A DNA stretch of 64,000 nucleotides. It comes from an uncultured Collinsella sp. (GTDB lineage: Bacteria > Actinomycetota > Coriobacteriia > Coriobacteriales > Coriobacteriaceae). The notes beneath the pieces are model-generated. The model searched no databases, was not told the DNA's origin, and saw only the letters and a program-made list of their open reading frames with translations. The stretch spans positions 34,601 through 98,600 of the forward strand of contig CALULJ010000002.1 of NCBI GenBank assembly GCA_944321445.1, in the 5' to 3' direction. Both the position numbers and the translations under genes were made by a program. Positions within the stretch are counted from its first letter, which is position 1. Each line of letters starts with the position of its first letter. This document shows positions 1-8,505 of this stretch, one piece after another.

Positions 1-30
1 TACGTGCGGCCACGCCGCGAAGGGAGTTCC

Positions 31-1050
31 ATGATCGCCATCCTGCGCAAAAGCGCATCTGACGAAGCCGTCAAGCATCTTGTTTCCTGGATCGAGGGAA
101 AGGGCCTTCAGGCTCACGTGTCCCATGGCGAGAACGAGATCGTGATCGGCCTTGTCGGCGAGACGGAGAAGATCGACCCGTTCTTGCTTGAGTCCATGGA
201 TATCGTGGAGCGCGTTCAGCGCGTATCCGAGCCGTTCAAAAAGGCCAACCGCAAGTTCCATCCCGAGGATACCGTGGTGGATTGCGGCCACGGCATCAAA
301 ATCGGCGGAGGCCATTTCCAAGTCATTGCAGGGCCCTGCTCGGTCGAGGGCAAAAACCTCATCGATATCGCCCGGCGCGTTAAAGCCGCTGGCGCAACGA
401 TGCTTCGCGGTGGCGCGTTCAAGCCCCGCACCTCACCCTATGCGTATCAGGGTATGGGGGCCTCCGGGCTCGATTGCCTGCGCGAGGCCGCGGACGAGCT
501 GGACATGCCCATCGTCACAGAGATCATGGACCCGCGCGATGTCCAGCTGTTCTTGGACAAGCGCATCGATGTCATGCAGATCGGTGCCCGTAACGCCCAG
601 AACTTTCCGCTGCTGAAAGAAGTGGGCAAGACGGACGTTCCCGTACTGCTGAAGCGAGGCATGTCCGGCACCGTGGACGAGCTGCTGATGGCCGCCGAAT
701 ACATCATGAGCGAGGGAAACGACAACGTCATATTGTGCGAGCGCGGCATTCGGACCTTCGAGACGCGCACCCGCAACACGTTCGACCTCAATGCGGTGCC
801 TGTCTTGCACTACCTGTCCCACCTGCCCGTCGTGGCGGATCCCAGCCATGCCACGGGATATCGCCGCTATGTGGAGCCTATGGCGCTTGCCGCCTGCGCC
901 GCCGGTGCCGACGGCCTCGAGATCGAGGTCCACGACTGCCCTGAGCGTGCATGGTCCGATGGCGCCCAGTCACTCACGCCTGAGCAGTTCGAGCAGACCA
1001 TGGACCGCATTCGCGCCATCCGCGCCGTCATCGTTTCCAATCATGAGTAG
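31..1050 (+). CDS. aroF: 3-deoxy-7-phosphoheptulonate (DAHP) synthase
   Basis: Makes DAHP from phosphoenolpyruvate and erythrose 4-phosphate, the first shikimate-pathway step. The 339-aa protein has an N-terminal ferredoxin-like/ACT-like regulatory domain (about residues 1-70) followed by the TIM-barrel catalytic domain. Visible motifs are [23 protein letters not shown] and DPSHATG, as in the Thermotoga/Bacillus-type single-domain family. I chose ATG 31 because AAGGGAG lies 5 bases upstream. An in-frame reading extends to the window edge, but those codons lack family similarity. It is first in the visible operon and overlaps tyrA by 8 bases. The N-terminal domain suggests feedback control by an aromatic product (inference). 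Confidence 0.95.
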   Translation: MIAILRKSASDEAVKHLVSWIEGKGLQAHVSHGENEIVIGLVGETEKIDPFLLESMDIVERVQRVSEPFKKANRKFHPEDTVVDCGHGIKIGGGHFQVIAGPCSVEGKNLIDIARRVKAAGATMLRGGAFKPRTSPYAYQGMGASGLDCLREAADELDMPIVTEIMDPRDVQLFLDKRIDVMQIGARNAQNFPLLKEVGKTDVPVLLKRGMSGTVDELLMAAEYIMSEGNDNVILCERGIRTFETRTRNTFDLNAVPVLHYLSHLPVVADPSHATGYRRYVEPMALAACAAGADGLEIEVHDCPERAWSDGAQSLTPEQFEQTMDRIRAIRAVIVSNHE

Positions 1051-1948
1051 CCCGGGGCAGGCCCGCTCGTCGGGTATCACGGTCGGCGTCGTAGGTCTCG
1101 GCCTCATCGGCGGAAGCTTCGCGCGGGCCTATCGCGCCTGCGGTGCGACCGTGCTCGCTTTCGACACGAATCCGGACATCTTCGCGGCGGCATCCATCGA
1201 GACGGTCAGCGGGCCCCTTGACGACGCCTCAATTCCTTCGTGCGACCTCATCGTGCTCGCCGCCTATCCCGCAGCGTGCGTAGACTGGCTGCGTGAGCAT
1301 GCGGCCGCGCTCGGAGCCGCCTCGGATATGGCGACGGGTTCCGGTCCGCTGGTCATCGACACCGCCGGCGTGAAAAGCATGGTGTGCTCGGCCGCATTCG
1401 AGCTCGCCGAGAAGCACGGCTTCGCCTTCGTCGGCGCGCACCCCATGGCGGGTACCGAGAATTCCGGATTCGCGTATTCGCGCGCGGACCTCTTCTGTGG
1501 GGCGCCCATGGTGCTCACTCCCCCGCCTGTTGACGATTTTGCTCGCCTTTCGCTGCTCGACCGTGCGCATACCCTGCTTGCGCCGGTTGGCTTCGGGACG
1601 TTTAGCGTCACAACGCCCGAGACCCACGATGCCGTGATCGCCTACACGAGCCAGCTCGCGCATGTCGTCTCGAACGCCTATGTGAAGAGCCCGAGCGCCC
1701 AGGAACATCATGGCTTCTCGGCGGGAAGCTACCGTGACCTCACGCGCGTGGCGCACCTCAACCCCTCCATGTGGGCAGAGCTCATGTGCGCGAACGCCGA
1801 CTACTTGAGTCGCGAGATCACCGGGCTTATCGATGCGCTGAGCGCCTATCGCGATGCCCTGGATGCCGGCGACCGCGAACGCCTGCGCCTGCTGCTGGCG
1901 GAGGGCGATCGCATCAAGCGCGCCCTCGATGATTCCTCGGACAACTGA
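1043..1948 (+). CDS. tyrA: Prephenate dehydrogenase
   Basis: Oxidatively decarboxylates prephenate to 4-hydroxyphenylpyruvate in the tyrosine branch. The product is about 301 aa. It carries an N-terminal Rossmann dinucleotide site (GVVGLGLIGGS, about residues 13-23) and the prephenate dehydrogenase motif HPMAGTENSGF. No C-terminal ACT domain is seen after the helical dimerisation domain. The start ATG 1043 lies inside the end of aroF (8-base overlap), so the two are probably translationally coupled. The same frame is open further upstream through aroF, but that part is a shadow. Confidence 0.93.
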   Translation: MSSPGQARSSGITVGVVGLGLIGGSFARAYRACGATVLAFDTNPDIFAAASIETVSGPLDDASIPSCDLIVLAAYPAACVDWLREHAAALGAASDMATGSGPLVIDTAGVKSMVCSAAFELAEKHGFAFVGAHPMAGTENSGFAYSRADLFCGAPMVLTPPPVDDFARLSLLDRAHTLLAPVGFGTFSVTTPETHDAVIAYTSQLAHVVSNAYVKSPSAQEHHGFSAGSYRDLTRVAHLNPSMWAELMCANADYLSREITGLIDALSAYRDALDAGDRERLRLLLAEGDRIKRALDDSSDN

Positions 1949-1968
1949 GAGAACGTAGGAGTCTTTCC

Positions 1969-3060
1969 ATGTACACCTTAGAAATCGACACCGCCCAACC
2001 CTACAAGGTGCATATCGGTACGCACCTGCTTGAGCAGGTCGGCGAGCTTACCCGCAGCGCCTGTGGCGGCAACCGCGCGGTGATCGTCACCGATACCAAT
2101 GTGGGGCCGCTCTACGCGCTCCCCGTCCGTGTGAGCCTGGAAGATGCCGGCTACACGGTAGACGTGTTCACCTTTGAGGCCGGCGAGGAGCACAAGCGCG
2201 CCGACACCTTCCTCGCCATTCTGGAATTCATGGCGACCCATGAGTTCACACGGTCCGACTGTGTCATCGCGTTAGGCGGCGGCGTCGTGGGCGATGTTGC
2301 GGGCTTCGCTGCGGCAACATATATGCGCGGGTGCAACTTTGTGCAGGTCCCCACGAGCCTTCTTGCCATGGTCGATTCGTCCGTGGGCGGCAAGACGGCC
2401 ATCGACCTGGAGGCGGGCAAGAACCTTGCGGGAGCGTTCTGGCAGCCCAAGGTCGTGATCGCTGATGTCGGATGCTTGGCGACGCTCGACCCCGCGCAGT
2501 TCGCTGATGGGTGCGGCGAGGTCATCAAGCATGCGGTAATCGCCGACGCTGAGCTCTTTGAGGAGCTTGAGCGCACGCCGCTCACGCTCGATCTGCTCAT
2601 GCACGACGTATCCCGCGTCGAGCTTCTTGTTGCGCGCAACATCGACATCAAGCGTGCCGTCGTGGTGTCCGATGAGCGGGAGGCGTCTGCACGCAAGCTT
2701 CTGAATTTCGGACACAGCATCGGCCACGCCGTCGAAGCGTGTGAGAACTACCGACTGGGCCATGGCACCTGCGTGGCCATCGGCATGGTGGCCATCGCGC
2801 GCGCGGCCGTCGATTACGATGCGTGCGACGCGTCGATTCCCGGGCGCATCGAGCGCCTCTGTCGCGCGCACGGACTGTCCACCGCCAGCACGTGCTCGGC
2901 GGACGATGCGTTCGCGGCGGCGCTTCACGATAAGAAGCGCGCTGGCGACACGATCGATTTGGTGATTCCCCGCGCCATCGGATCGTGTTCCATCGCCACC
3001 ACGGATCTTGCCACCTTTAAAACCATGATCGAAGTGGGCCTTGCCCCGGAAAGGCAGTGA
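1969..3060 (+). CDS. aroB: 3-dehydroquinate synthase
   Basis: Converts DAHP to 3-dehydroquinate with NAD+ and a divalent metal. The 363-aa protein is full length for the family. NAD-binding GGGVVGDVAGFAA, the PTSLLAMVDSSVGGKTA segment and the metal-ligand regions (CGEVIKHAVI with its Glu, FGHSIGHAVE, LGHGTCVAIGM) are all present, so it should be active. A GTAGGAG ribosome-binding site precedes ATG 1969. A second, degenerate AroB homologue lies at 16899-18008 and lacks these ligands, so this copy is the working enzyme. Confidence 0.96.
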   Translation: MYTLEIDTAQPYKVHIGTHLLEQVGELTRSACGGNRAVIVTDTNVGPLYALPVRVSLEDAGYTVDVFTFEAGEEHKRADTFLAILEFMATHEFTRSDCVIALGGGVVGDVAGFAAATYMRGCNFVQVPTSLLAMVDSSVGGKTAIDLEAGKNLAGAFWQPKVVIADVGCLATLDPAQFADGCGEVIKHAVIADAELFEELERTPLTLDLLMHDVSRVELLVARNIDIKRAVVVSDEREASARKLLNFGHSIGHAVEACENYRLGHGTCVAIGMVAIARAAVDYDACDASIPGRIERLCRAHGLSTASTCSADDAFAAALHDKKRAGDTIDLVIPRAIGSCSIATTDLATFKTMIEVGLAPERQ

Positions 3061-3066
3061 TAGCTC

Positions 3067-4386
3067 ATGCTCGCACGAATCGAACCGCATCCGCTTTCAG
3101 GTAGCGTTCCCGCAATCGCCTCGAAGTCGATGGCGCACCGACTCATCATCGCCGCCGCCCTTTCCAGCGGCACCACCCACATCGTCTGCAACACATCCTG
3201 CGACGATATCGATGCGACCATTCGGTGCATGGCTGCCCTGGGTTCGCGCATCGTCACGGTCGAAGACGGCTACGAGGTCCATCCCGTTCCAAAAAGCATC
3301 GAGCTCGGAATCCTCAAGGCGTTCCAAGGCGTCACGCTTGACTGCGGTGAATCGGGCAGCACGATGCGCTTTATGCTGCCGGTTGTGTGCGCCCTGGGCG
3401 CAGATGCGAAGCTCACGGGCTCGAAGCGCTTGGCGGAACGGCCACTCGCTCCGCTCACCGAGCAACTGCTCGCTGCGGGCAGCACGGTTGAGTTCTCGGG
3501 GGAGTTCCCACTTACCGTCTCGGGGCGGTTGCGTCCGGGTCGGTTCGTGCTCCCCGGAAACGTGAGCTCTCAATTCATCTCCGGTCTTCTGCTCGCCTTC
3601 CCGCTTCTCCCCGGCACCTGCGAGATCGAGGTGCACGGCCGCATCGAAAGCAGACCCTACATCAACCTCACTGTCCAGGCGCTCAAGATGTTCGGGGTCG
3701 ATGTGGCCATCGATCGCTTCGTCGCACCTAACGGCGTGGATGAGATCACCCGCTTCACAACGAGCGGATCGGGCTATCGCTCTCCGGGCGAGGTGAAGGT
3801 CGAAGGCGACTGGTCGAACGCCGCGTTTTGGCTCTGTGCCGGCGCGCTGGGCACCGACCCCGTCAAAGTGACGGGAATCTCCCTGACCTCCGCCCAGGGT
3901 GACCGCAACGTGCTCGCCGCCCTGTCGCGCTTTGGCGCACGCACGAAGCGCGCGTCCGAGGCGGCTATCGTGCAGCCCGACAACCTCCATGCGTTCTCGA
4001 TGAGCGCCCAGGATATACCCGACCTCGTGCCGGTCATCTCGGCCGTTGCCGCCTGCTGCGAGGGCACGACGGTGATTCGCGACTGCGCGCGCCTGCGCAT
4101 CAAGGAATCCGACCGCTTAGCTACGACGGCGTCTGAGCTGAATGCCCTTGGAGCGATCGTATCGATCGATCACGACAGCCTCATCATCCACGGACAGTCG
4201 CAGCTCATGGGCGGTGAGGTCGACTCCCATAACGACCATCGCATCGCGATGATGGCGGCAATCGCCGCGGTTCGCTGCACCGGGCCGGTTCTCATCCACG
4301 GTGCCGAAGCCGTGAATAAATCCTACCCCGATTTCTTCGAGCACTATAAACAGCTCGGCGGTTGCGTCGAGCTCGGCGAGGAGTAG
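3067..4386 (+). CDS. aroA: 3-phosphoshikimate 1-carboxyvinyltransferase (EPSP synthase)
   Basis: Transfers enolpyruvate from PEP to shikimate 3-phosphate. The 439-aa protein has two beta-alpha domains and family motifs near the N terminus (SKSMAHR), at LDCGESGSTMRFMLP, in the Arg-rich KESDRLATT segment, and at SHNDHRIAMMAA near the C terminus. It starts 6 bases after the aroB stop and is followed by aroC after another 6 bases. All the genes from aroF to aroQ read as one transcript. Confidence 0.96.
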   Translation: MLARIEPHPLSGSVPAIASKSMAHRLIIAAALSSGTTHIVCNTSCDDIDATIRCMAALGSRIVTVEDGYEVHPVPKSIELGILKAFQGVTLDCGESGSTMRFMLPVVCALGADAKLTGSKRLAERPLAPLTEQLLAAGSTVEFSGEFPLTVSGRLRPGRFVLPGNVSSQFISGLLLAFPLLPGTCEIEVHGRIESRPYINLTVQALKMFGVDVAIDRFVAPNGVDEITRFTTSGSGYRSPGEVKVEGDWSNAAFWLCAGALGTDPVKVTGISLTSAQGDRNVLAALSRFGARTKRASEAAIVQPDNLHAFSMSAQDIPDLVPVISAVAACCEGTTVIRDCARLRIKESDRLATTASELNALGAIVSIDHDSLIIHGQSQLMGGEVDSHNDHRIAMMAAIAAVRCTGPVLIHGAEAVNKSYPDFFEHYKQLGGCVELGEE

Positions 4387-4392
4387 GCGCCC

Positions 4393-5526
4393 ATGGCATC
4401 GACGTACGGAAACGCGATCAAGCTCTCGATTTTCGGTCAGTCGCATTCGGCGGCGATTGGCTGCGCCATCGACGGCCTTCCCGCGGGCATCGATATAGAC
4501 CTCGATGCCCTGCAAGACTTTATGGCACGCAGGGCCCCGGGCTCGGCGGACACGTCCACCCCGCGCAAGGAGGCCGATGCGGTCGAGATCCTTGCCGGCA
4601 TCACCGATGGCCACACCAACGGCGCGCCCATTGCCGCCGTAATCTGCAACACCAATACCCGCTCGGGTGATTACGCCGAGCTTAGGCGCGTTCCCCGACC
4701 GGGACACGCCGACTTCCCGGCGCGCGTAAAGTATGCCAATTGTCACGACGTCGCTGGTGGAGGCCATTTTTCCGGACGTCTCACCGCCCCGCTGTGCATT
4801 GCGGGCGGCATCGCGAAACAGGCGCTTTCGCAGCTCGGCGTGCATATCGTCGCCCACATCGCCGCCCTCGGTCCGCAGGGGGTCGTCGATGAGCGCCTGG
4901 ACCCCCTGACGTTCAGCCCGCAGCAGCGGACAGCGATTCTCGACCATTCGCTCCCGTGCATCAGCGAGCATGCGGCGAGGGAGATGCGCGAGGCAATCCT
5001 GGCTGCCCGGGCCGATGCCGACAGCATCGGCGGTGTAATCGAGTGCGCGGCGTACGGCATGCCGGCCGGCATCGGTGACCCCATGTTCGACGGCATCGAG
5101 AACCGCATCGCGCGCATCGCGTTCGGCATCCCTGCCGTGAAGGGCGTCGATTTCGGTGCTGGTTTCGCGGCGGCATACCTCACGGGCAGTGAGAATAACG
5201 ACTCCTATCGCATCGAGCACGGAGAGGTGCGTCCGCAGACCAACCATGCAGGCGGAATCTTAGGCGGCATCACGACCGGCATGCCCATCGTATGGCAAAT
5301 GGCCGTGAAACCCACGCCCTCCATCGGACGCGAGCAGCAAAGCGTCGACATGGATGCGGGCTCGGACGCAAGCCTCGTCGTGCGCGGAAGGCATGATCCC
5401 TGCATCGTGCCGCGTGCCGTTCCCGTGGCGGAAGCGGCCTGTGCTCTTGCACTCCTTGATGCGCTGCTGGAAGACGGGTATCCGCTCGGCGCTCGGGTCG
5501 ATATGGCTCAGCGCGCCTTGATGTAA
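4393..5526 (+). CDS. aroC: Chorismate synthase
   Basis: Forms chorismate from EPSP by an FMNH2-dependent 1,4-elimination. The 377-aa length is usual. The N-terminal signature FGQSHSAAIGCAIDGLPAG, the RPGHADF segment, GGGHFSGRLTA, and the C-terminal RGRHDPCIVPRAVPVAEA are visible and cover the FMN/substrate pocket. It sits between aroA and pheA in the operon. The next gene starts after an 18-base gap with its own GGAGG ribosome-binding site. Confidence 0.96.
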   Translation: MASTYGNAIKLSIFGQSHSAAIGCAIDGLPAGIDIDLDALQDFMARRAPGSADTSTPRKEADAVEILAGITDGHTNGAPIAAVICNTNTRSGDYAELRRVPRPGHADFPARVKYANCHDVAGGGHFSGRLTAPLCIAGGIAKQALSQLGVHIVAHIAALGPQGVVDERLDPLTFSPQQRTAILDHSLPCISEHAAREMREAILAARADADSIGGVIECAAYGMPAGIGDPMFDGIENRIARIAFGIPAVKGVDFGAGFAAAYLTGSENNDSYRIEHGEVRPQTNHAGGILGGITTGMPIVWQMAVKPTPSIGREQQSVDMDAGSDASLVVRGRHDPCIVPRAVPVAEAACALALLDALLEDGYPLGARVDMAQRALM

Positions 5527-5544
5527 CGTGTAAGGAGGTCTCCC

Positions 5545-6690
5545 ATGGAACTCGACGAGGCGCGTGCGCGCATCGACGCCATCGATGACGGCATACTCGA
5601 GCTGTTCTGCGAACGGATGGGCCTGGCTGAAGACATCGCCTGCGCCAAGCGGGCGGCGGGAGTCTCCGCCTACGACCCTGCGCGCGAGCGCGATAAGCTC
5701 TTTCGCGCCGCCCATGCGGTGCCCCAGGACCTGCGCCCCCAGGCTTCAAGCCTACTTTCGCTTCTTATGAGCATGAACAAGGCGCGGCAGCAGGCCGTTT
5801 TTCATCGCGACGACCCCCAAGCCCGCTCTGCGCTCGCGCGGGCATCGCTCGGTGCCGTCGACGAGCCCTTCCCTGCCGTCGCCACCGTAGCGTGCCAGGG
5901 CGTTGAGGGTGCCTACAGCCAAATCGCCGCATGCAAGCTCTTCGCGACGCCCGCCATCTCGTTTTTCGGCACGTTCGAAGGCGTCTTTCGGGCGGTGCGC
6001 GACGGACTGTGCGAATACGGTGTCGTACCCATCGAGAACTCCACGGCAGGCTCGGTGAACGCCGTCTACGACCTGCTGGCTGAATTCCGCTTTTCCATCG
6101 TGCGGTCGCTTCGCCTGAAAATCGACCATCAGCTGCTTGCGCGCCCCGGGGTCGATATCTCGCAGATCACCGAGGTGTTTTCGCACGAGCAGGCGATCGC
6201 GCAATGCTCTGAGGAACTTGATCGCTTGGGTGTGCGCGTCCATGTGTGCAAGAACACGGCGAAGGCGGCGGAAGCCGTCGCCCAAAGCCCACGCACTGAT
6301 ATCGCCGCCCTTTCCTCGCGCGACTGCGCCGAGCTCTATGGGCTCAACGTGCTGGCGTCCGATGTCCAGAATAGTGATAACAACTACACGCGTTTCGTCG
6401 TGATATCGGCGGTGCCCAAGATCTTCCCGGGCGCCACGCGCACCTCGCTCATGATGACGCTCCCCCATACCCCAGGCTCCCTCTATCGTGTGCTTGAGCG
6501 GTTCTATGCACTCGATGTGAACATGGTGAAGCTCGAGAGCCGTCCTATAGCAGGGCGCGACTTCGAGTTCATGTTCTACTTCGACCTCGACTGCCCTGTG
6601 GGAAGTCCTGCCTTGACAGAACTTCTCGACTCACTAGACGACATCTGCGACCGGGTCACCTACATCGGATCGTATACGGAGGTGCTGTGA
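5545..6690 (+). CDS. pheA: Bifunctional chorismate mutase / prephenate dehydratase
   Basis: Carries chorismate through prephenate to phenylpyruvate. The 381-aa protein has an N-terminal AroQ-class chorismate mutase helical domain (about 1-85, starting LDEARARIDAIDDGILELF). A prephenate dehydratase domain follows (about 110-290) with EGAYSQIAACKLF, VPIENSTAGSVN and the catalytic-Thr region NYTRFVVIS. The C-terminal ACT domain (about 295-380) contains the ESRP motif used for phenylalanine feedback binding. The TGATG junction with the next gene gives a one-base overlap. Confidence 0.95.
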   Translation: MELDEARARIDAIDDGILELFCERMGLAEDIACAKRAAGVSAYDPARERDKLFRAAHAVPQDLRPQASSLLSLLMSMNKARQQAVFHRDDPQARSALARASLGAVDEPFPAVATVACQGVEGAYSQIAACKLFATPAISFFGTFEGVFRAVRDGLCEYGVVPIENSTAGSVNAVYDLLAEFRFSIVRSLRLKIDHQLLARPGVDISQITEVFSHEQAIAQCSEELDRLGVRVHVCKNTAKAAEAVAQSPRTDIAALSSRDCAELYGLNVLASDVQNSDNNYTRFVVISAVPKIFPGATRTSLMMTLPHTPGSLYRVLERFYALDVNMVKLESRPIAGRDFEFMFYFDLDCPVGSPALTELLDSLDDICDRVTYIGSYTEVL

Positions 6691-7934
6691 TGGAGCGACC
6701 CTACGGCGTGCTGGGAAGAAAGCTTGGACACAGCTATACGCCTGCGATCTACCGCGCCCTGGCGGGTTTGCGCTATGAGCGCTTCGAGGTGGAGCCCGAG
6801 GATCTTGAATCGTTCATTCGAGGCGATGCATGGGAGGGCGTGAACGTGACCATTCCGTACAAGCGCGCGGTCATCCCCTACCTCGATGAACTCAGCGATA
6901 TCGCCGCCAAGCTCGGAAACGTCAATACCATCACGCGCCTGCCAGATGGGCGCCTGCGCGGTGACAACACCGACTACTTCGGGTTTTCGACCCTGGTTGA
7001 CCGCACGGGCATCGACGTTTCGGGCAGAACGGTTCTCGTCCTGGGCGGATCGGGCGGAGCCGGCTCCACGGCGATGCAGGTGCTGCGCGACCGAGGTGCG
7101 CGCCCGGTGGCCGTGGGGCGTAGCGGTGTGGTCACCTACGACAATCTGGACGCCTATGCTCACGCGGCGGTCATCGTGAACTGTACGCCCGTGGGCATGT
7201 ACCCCCAATGTCCGGATGCGCCGTGCACTCTTGAGGGCTTTGACGCGCTCGAAGCCGTGATTGACATCGTGTACAACCCCGCGCGAACCGGCATCATGCT
7301 CGAGGCCGAACGGCGCGGCATACCCGCAGTAGGCGGCCTGCTCATGCTGGTCGCGCAAGCCGCGCAGGCAGTTGAGCGCTACACGGGAGCGCCTGTGGAC
7401 AGACAACAGATCGCAGACGTCACCGATGCCCTTTCGGCAACAGAGCAGAACATCGCGCTCATCGGCATGCCCGGAAGCGGGAAAACGCGCGTTGGGCAGC
7501 GCCTCGCCGCGTTGCTGGGACGCGAACACATCGATGCCGACGTCTTTTTCCAGCAGCGCTACGGCATCGGATGCGCCGATTTCATCGAACGCGAGGGCGA
7601 GGCGAGCTTCCGTGAGGCAGAAACCGCATGCCTCCGGCAACTGGGGTCGCGCTCCAATCTCATCATCTCCTGTGGTGGTGGCGTCGTCACCCGGCCGGAG
7701 AACTATAAGCTCCTGCACCAGAACAGCCGTATCGTCATGCTCGATCGTCCGTTGGCGGAGCTTTCGTCCAAGGGGCGCCCTATCTCGGCGCGAGACGGCG
7801 TCGAGCGCCTGGCTCAGCAGCGCATGGCAACCTATCTTGCATGGGCCGACACGGTTGTGGCTTCCCGGTCGTGTGCAGAGCAGACAGCGCGCGCCGTGCG
7901 CTCGCTTCTTCCCACAATGCTTCCCCACAGGTAA
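6690..7934 (+). CDS. aroE: Shikimate dehydrogenase-shikimate kinase fusion
   Basis: A 414-aa fusion of two consecutive pathway steps. Residues about 1-250 are AroE: GRKLGHSYTPAIYRAL near the N terminus, GVNVTIPYK with the catalytic Lys, GDNTDYFGF, and the nucleotide loop VLGGSGGAGS. Residues about 255-405 are a shikimate kinase (AroK): Walker A GMPGSGKTRVG, the Asp pair IDADVF, SFREAE, CGGGV and the lid GRPIS. The start is ATG 6690 (GGAGG 7 bases upstream); GTG 6687 is an alternative. Both domains look intact. A separate kinase gene exists at 18005-18538, so the genome encodes two shikimate kinases. Confidence 0.94.
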   Translation: MERPYGVLGRKLGHSYTPAIYRALAGLRYERFEVEPEDLESFIRGDAWEGVNVTIPYKRAVIPYLDELSDIAAKLGNVNTITRLPDGRLRGDNTDYFGFSTLVDRTGIDVSGRTVLVLGGSGGAGSTAMQVLRDRGARPVAVGRSGVVTYDNLDAYAHAAVIVNCTPVGMYPQCPDAPCTLEGFDALEAVIDIVYNPARTGIMLEAERRGIPAVGGLLMLVAQAAQAVERYTGAPVDRQQIADVTDALSATEQNIALIGMPGSGKTRVGQRLAALLGREHIDADVFFQQRYGIGCADFIEREGEASFREAETACLRQLGSRSNLIISCGGGVVTRPENYKLLHQNSRIVMLDRPLAELSSKGRPISARDGVERLAQQRMATYLAWADTVVASRSCAEQTARAVRSLLPTMLPHR

Positions 7935-7949
7935 CGAAAGGTGGTTTTC

Positions 7950-8390
7950 ATGAAGGCGTTGGTCATCAACGGGCCTAATCTCAACATGCTCGGTGTGCGC
8001 GAGCCGGATATCTATGGCCGCAGCACCTACGACGATCTTGTTGCCCTGTGCAAGCGTGCCGGCAGCGACGAAGGGTTCGAGCTCGTCGACGTGTACCAAT
8101 CCAACCATGAGGGCGATCTGATCGATGCGATTCAGCGAGCTTTGGGGGCCTATGACGGCATCGTCATCAACCCGGCGGCCTACACGCACACGAGCGTGGG
8201 CATTCTCGATGCCGTCAAAGCCGTCGGTCTCCCCTGTGTGGAGGTCCATATCTCCGCAGTCGAGGAGCGCGAGGACTTCCGGCAGGTCTCCTATGTGCGC
8301 GCCGCCTGCATTGCGACCATCACCGGAGAGGGACTCGAGGGCTATGCGCATGCGCTGCGCCTGATCAAAGAGCATATCCAGAACCGGTAG
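7950..8390 (+). CDS. aroQ: Type II 3-dehydroquinate dehydratase
   Basis: Dehydrates 3-dehydroquinate to 3-dehydroshikimate. The 146-aa product is typical of the small type II dodecameric enzyme: INGPNLNMLGVREPDIYG with the catalytic Tyr, QSNHEGDLIDAI, INPAAYTHTSVGI and VEVHIS. I chose ATG 7950 because GAAAGGTGG sits just upstream; GTG 7941 would add three residues. It is the last biosynthetic gene of the operon, 15 bases after the aroE-aroK fusion. Confidence 0.96.
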   Translation: MKALVINGPNLNMLGVREPDIYGRSTYDDLVALCKRAGSDEGFELVDVYQSNHEGDLIDAIQRALGAYDGIVINPAAYTHTSVGILDAVKAVGLPCVEVHISAVEEREDFRQVSYVRAACIATITGEGLEGYAHALRLIKEHIQNR

Positions 8391-8505
8391 GGCCTGATAT
8401 GTTCGCATCCGTCCCCTTACCCTGCAAAAGAACGCTCAACGCACCATATCCCGCTTCCGGCAGTAAGAGTATGCTAGATGCGGGATGTGCGTTTAGGGGA
8501 AGGCG